DNA of 41,521 nucleotides from assembly GCA_025463265.1 (NCBI GenBank), contig JAOBWH010000078.1, positions 1-41,521 of the forward strand. The letters are read 5' to 3'. Positions 40,026 through 41,521 of the stretch are shown in pieces; the first letter of the stretch is position 1, and each line of letters starts with the position of its first letter. The position numbers and the translations under genes were made by a program. The notes under the pieces are model-generated. The model was given only the letters and a program-made list of their open reading frames with translations. It had not been told where the DNA came from and searched no databases. Origin of the DNA: Ilumatobacteraceae bacterium (GTDB taxonomy: Bacteria; Actinomycetota; Acidimicrobiia; Acidimicrobiales; Iamiaceae).

Positions 40026-40721
40026 ATGCGACGTATCTTGGCTGCGCTAGCGCTGGCGGCGTGCGTCTCGGGGTGCGGTGGCAGTGGTGCCTCTGATTCG
40101 AGTGCGGCCACGACCGGCTCGTCGGGTCAGACGACTTCCTCACCGCCATCCACTACAGCAACCACCGTCGCAACCACGACGACGGAGGCTCCCGCTCCCA
40201 AGTACCGGCTGCTCTCCGAGGGCGACCTGAGGGGCTCCCTGGTGGGCATCCAGGACCTTCCGGTCGGGTACAGCCAGGACCCTCCTGAGACCGACAACGT
40301 CAACAAGACCTTCTGCGACTACAAGCCGCCGTTCGACGAGAAGGTCAAGGTGCGCCAGAGCTTCACCAAGGGCGGGGGCATGTCCACCGAGGCCCTAAGC
40401 CTTGGTCTTCGTCAGTACGAGAGCCCCGAGCAAGCCAAGGCTGGGTTCGATGCCATGACCAAGGCGCTGGAGACCTGCACCGGGGAGACCTTCGAGGGCT
40501 CCAAGCTGACCTACGCACCGATGTCTGCACCGAAGATCGGCGACGCCTCGATCGGAGTCAGGATGAAGGTGGATGACACGGATGTGCTCCAATTCTTCGT
40601 CCTTGTCGGGCCGACCCTGGTCAATACTGGCGGTGGGGGCGTGATGGATGCCAACACCGATGAGATCACCGGCGTCCTCCAAGCACAGGTCGACAAATAC
40701 CGAGCGGCAGCATCCGACTAA
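40026..40721 (+). CDS. Lipoprotein with Thr-rich linker, sensor-domain-like
   Basis: ATG 40026 is preceded by GGGGGAGAG. The 231-residue product has a lipoprotein signal MRRILAALALAACVSGCGG (lipobox VSGC, Cys17), a Ser/Thr linker (residues about 20-58) and a domain of about 170 residues (YRLLSEGDLRGSLVGIQDLP; FDAMTKALETCTGETFEGSK). Two cysteines in the domain (FCDYKPP and ETCTGE) are likely paired. The layout recalls mycobacterial PknH-type sensor or LppP/lipoprotein families. Function is unknown. Confidence 0.78.
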   Translation: MRRILAALALAACVSGCGGSGASDSSAATTGSSGQTTSSPPSTTATTVATTTTEAPAPKYRLLSEGDLRGSLVGIQDLPVGYSQDPPETDNVNKTFCDYKPPFDEKVKVRQSFTKGGGMSTEALSLGLRQYESPEQAKAGFDAMTKALETCTGETFEGSKLTYAPMSAPKIGDASIGVRMKVDDTDVLQFFVLVGPTLVNTGGGGVMDANTDEITGVLQAQVDKYRAAASD

Positions 40722-40881
40722 GGCCCAAGCGCGACTCGTCCAGCGCTCCACCGACCGGTGTCACTCCACCTGCAACCGCTGGAAACGTTCCGGCGGAACT
40801 GAAGCTGTATGCGGGCAGCGCTCCGTCGGTCACCCCTGCGACGCCTCACGGGTTGACACCACCGGAGGCTCACACTCCAAG

Positions 40882-40899
40882 GCGAGCGACTGCGCTCGC
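40882..40899 (-). terminator. Hairpin between convergent envelope-protein genes
   Basis: GCGAGCG (40882-40888), loop ACTG, CGCTCGC (40893-40899). It lies directly downstream of the minus-strand gene ending at 40903 and also after the lipoprotein gene, so it may terminate both. Confidence 0.5.
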
Positions 40900-40902
40900 T
40901 GG

Positions 40903-41424
40903 TCAGTCCCAAGTCCCGATGAAGACCTCTGGGTCGCACCCGAAGGTGTACTGCGAGGGGAGTTCGGCGTCGGAGCCGTCGACGCTCGTGACGGCCCCAG
41001 CACCCCGGTCGAAGAACAGTTGGTTTCCCTCAGCGTCCGTGATGACCGTGTTGCCCGTCGTTCCCGGCAGATCGGCAGCAACTGCTGGAGGGATCTGCGA
41101 GGCATATGGCTGCTCCGTGCAGGCGGACTCCTTCAACTCGTTGAAGGCGGCTAGGGCCTCTGCCGACCCTGAGTCACTCGGAGGCGGCGGTGGTACTGCT
41201 GTGGTGGTCGGCGCTGGGGCGGTGGTTGCTGTCGTGGTGGGTGCTGAGACTTTGCTGCCGATTGCGTCGAGACTTCCGGTCACTTCACTAGCCGGGCCAA
41301 GGAACTGGTCCCAGTCTGCTTGGGAGAACGTGCGGCCAGGAAGGTACTCCCCGGTCCTGCACGTCAGGATGGTCTCCCCTGGGCTGGAGGTCGACTTCGG
41401 AAGCACAAGGTCGAGTGTCGCCAC
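40903..41424 (-). CDS. Thr/Pro-linker protein, unknown function, start unclear
   Basis: GTG 41424 gives 173 residues: a short domain (STSSPGETILTCRTGEYLPG), a Thr/Ala/Pro linker (residues about 60-85) and a C-terminal domain with CTEQPYASQIPPAVAADLPG and CDPEVFIGTWD. No signal peptide is visible. Upstream in the same frame the translation stays protein-like for about 23 codons (TNWGGRCYLDFAGGQG) before TAG 41490-41488, with no standard start codon in between. The real gene may begin with a rare codon, or it may be a broken 3' remnant of a larger gene. Its threonine-linker style matches the neighbouring lipoprotein. Confidence 0.55.
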   Translation of the reverse strand: MATLDLVLPKSTSSPGETILTCRTGEYLPGRTFSQADWDQFLGPASEVTGSLDAIGSKVSAPTTTATTAPAPTTTAVPPPPPSDSGSAEALAAFNELKESACTEQPYASQIPPAVAADLPGTTGNTVITDAEGNQLFFDRGAGAVTSVDGSDAELPSQYTFGCDPEVFIGTWD

Positions 41425-41521
41425 GCCTTGACCGCCAGCGAAGTCGAGGTAGCATCGACCTCCCCAGTTCGTCTTGACGGCGAGTTGTACGAGCTAGACC
41501 TGCTCGATCGGTATGTGGAAG

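Overview
The window comes from a high-GC actinobacterium. Gene order (gyrA, a DUF3566 membrane protein, tRNA-Ile) is the one found beside the replication origin in many Actinobacteria. Abundant GTG starts, threonine-rich lipoprotein linkers and a flagellar-type sigma factor fit the class Acidimicrobiia (Iamia/Ilumatobacter-like). That assignment is inferred from style and gene order, not from a database search.

Positions 1-30155 look like chromosomal backbone. 1-2481 holds the gyrA 3' end, a TadE/G-like protein, DUF3566, tRNA-Ile, a 45-residue membrane peptide and a saccharopine-dehydrogenase-like enzyme. 2703-4235 holds a FliA/WhiG sigma factor facing a FlgN-like chaperone. 4349-8740 has a CorA transporter and a tightly overlapped minus-strand unit (M23/DUF4214 protein, histidinol/inositol-phosphatase, a 45-residue membrane peptide, a membrane protein). 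8899-12772 has a Fur-family regulator, RF3 and a PhoD-like phosphatase. 12813-19608 is a minus-strand run: a DUF4118 protein, KdpD, KdpE, a soluble MgtE_N/CBS protein and a TAP-like lipoprotein. 19747-29853 holds a PilZ-like protein, a receptor Ser/Thr kinase with a coupled 20-codon peptide, a six-repeat secreted protein, an OmpA-like protein, a GGDEF-EAL protein, a small membrane protein and a FeeM-like acyltransferase. tRNA-Ala ends the backbone at 30155.

From 30156 to the window end the sequence changes character: it looks less GC-rich, its genes are mostly unfamiliar, and a tyrosine integrase and two excisionase-like proteins are present. I read it as an integrated island next to tRNA-Ala whose far end lies outside the window. 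Its left part carries a SAMHD1/dGTPase-like HD protein, an ImmA-like zinc protease and an HTH coiled-coil protein. Its middle is a single minus-strand run (RHH protein, HEPN-like protein, OLD-family ATPase/TOPRIM nuclease, excisionase, integrase). Then come tandem hairpins in front of a 54-residue Cys-rich protein, a DUF2510 membrane protein and two threonine-linker envelope proteins.

The best candidate for an undescribed system is the RHH/HEPN-like/OLD trio co-oriented with the integrase (33208-38298). It has the make-up of a nucleic-acid-targeting anti-phage module but lacks the partner genes of Gabija or PARIS. The HD dNTPase and ImmA genes on the tRNA side may be a second defence or element-control module. 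No gene-free stretch exceeds 300 bases, and I saw no CRISPR array, rRNA or insertion sequence.
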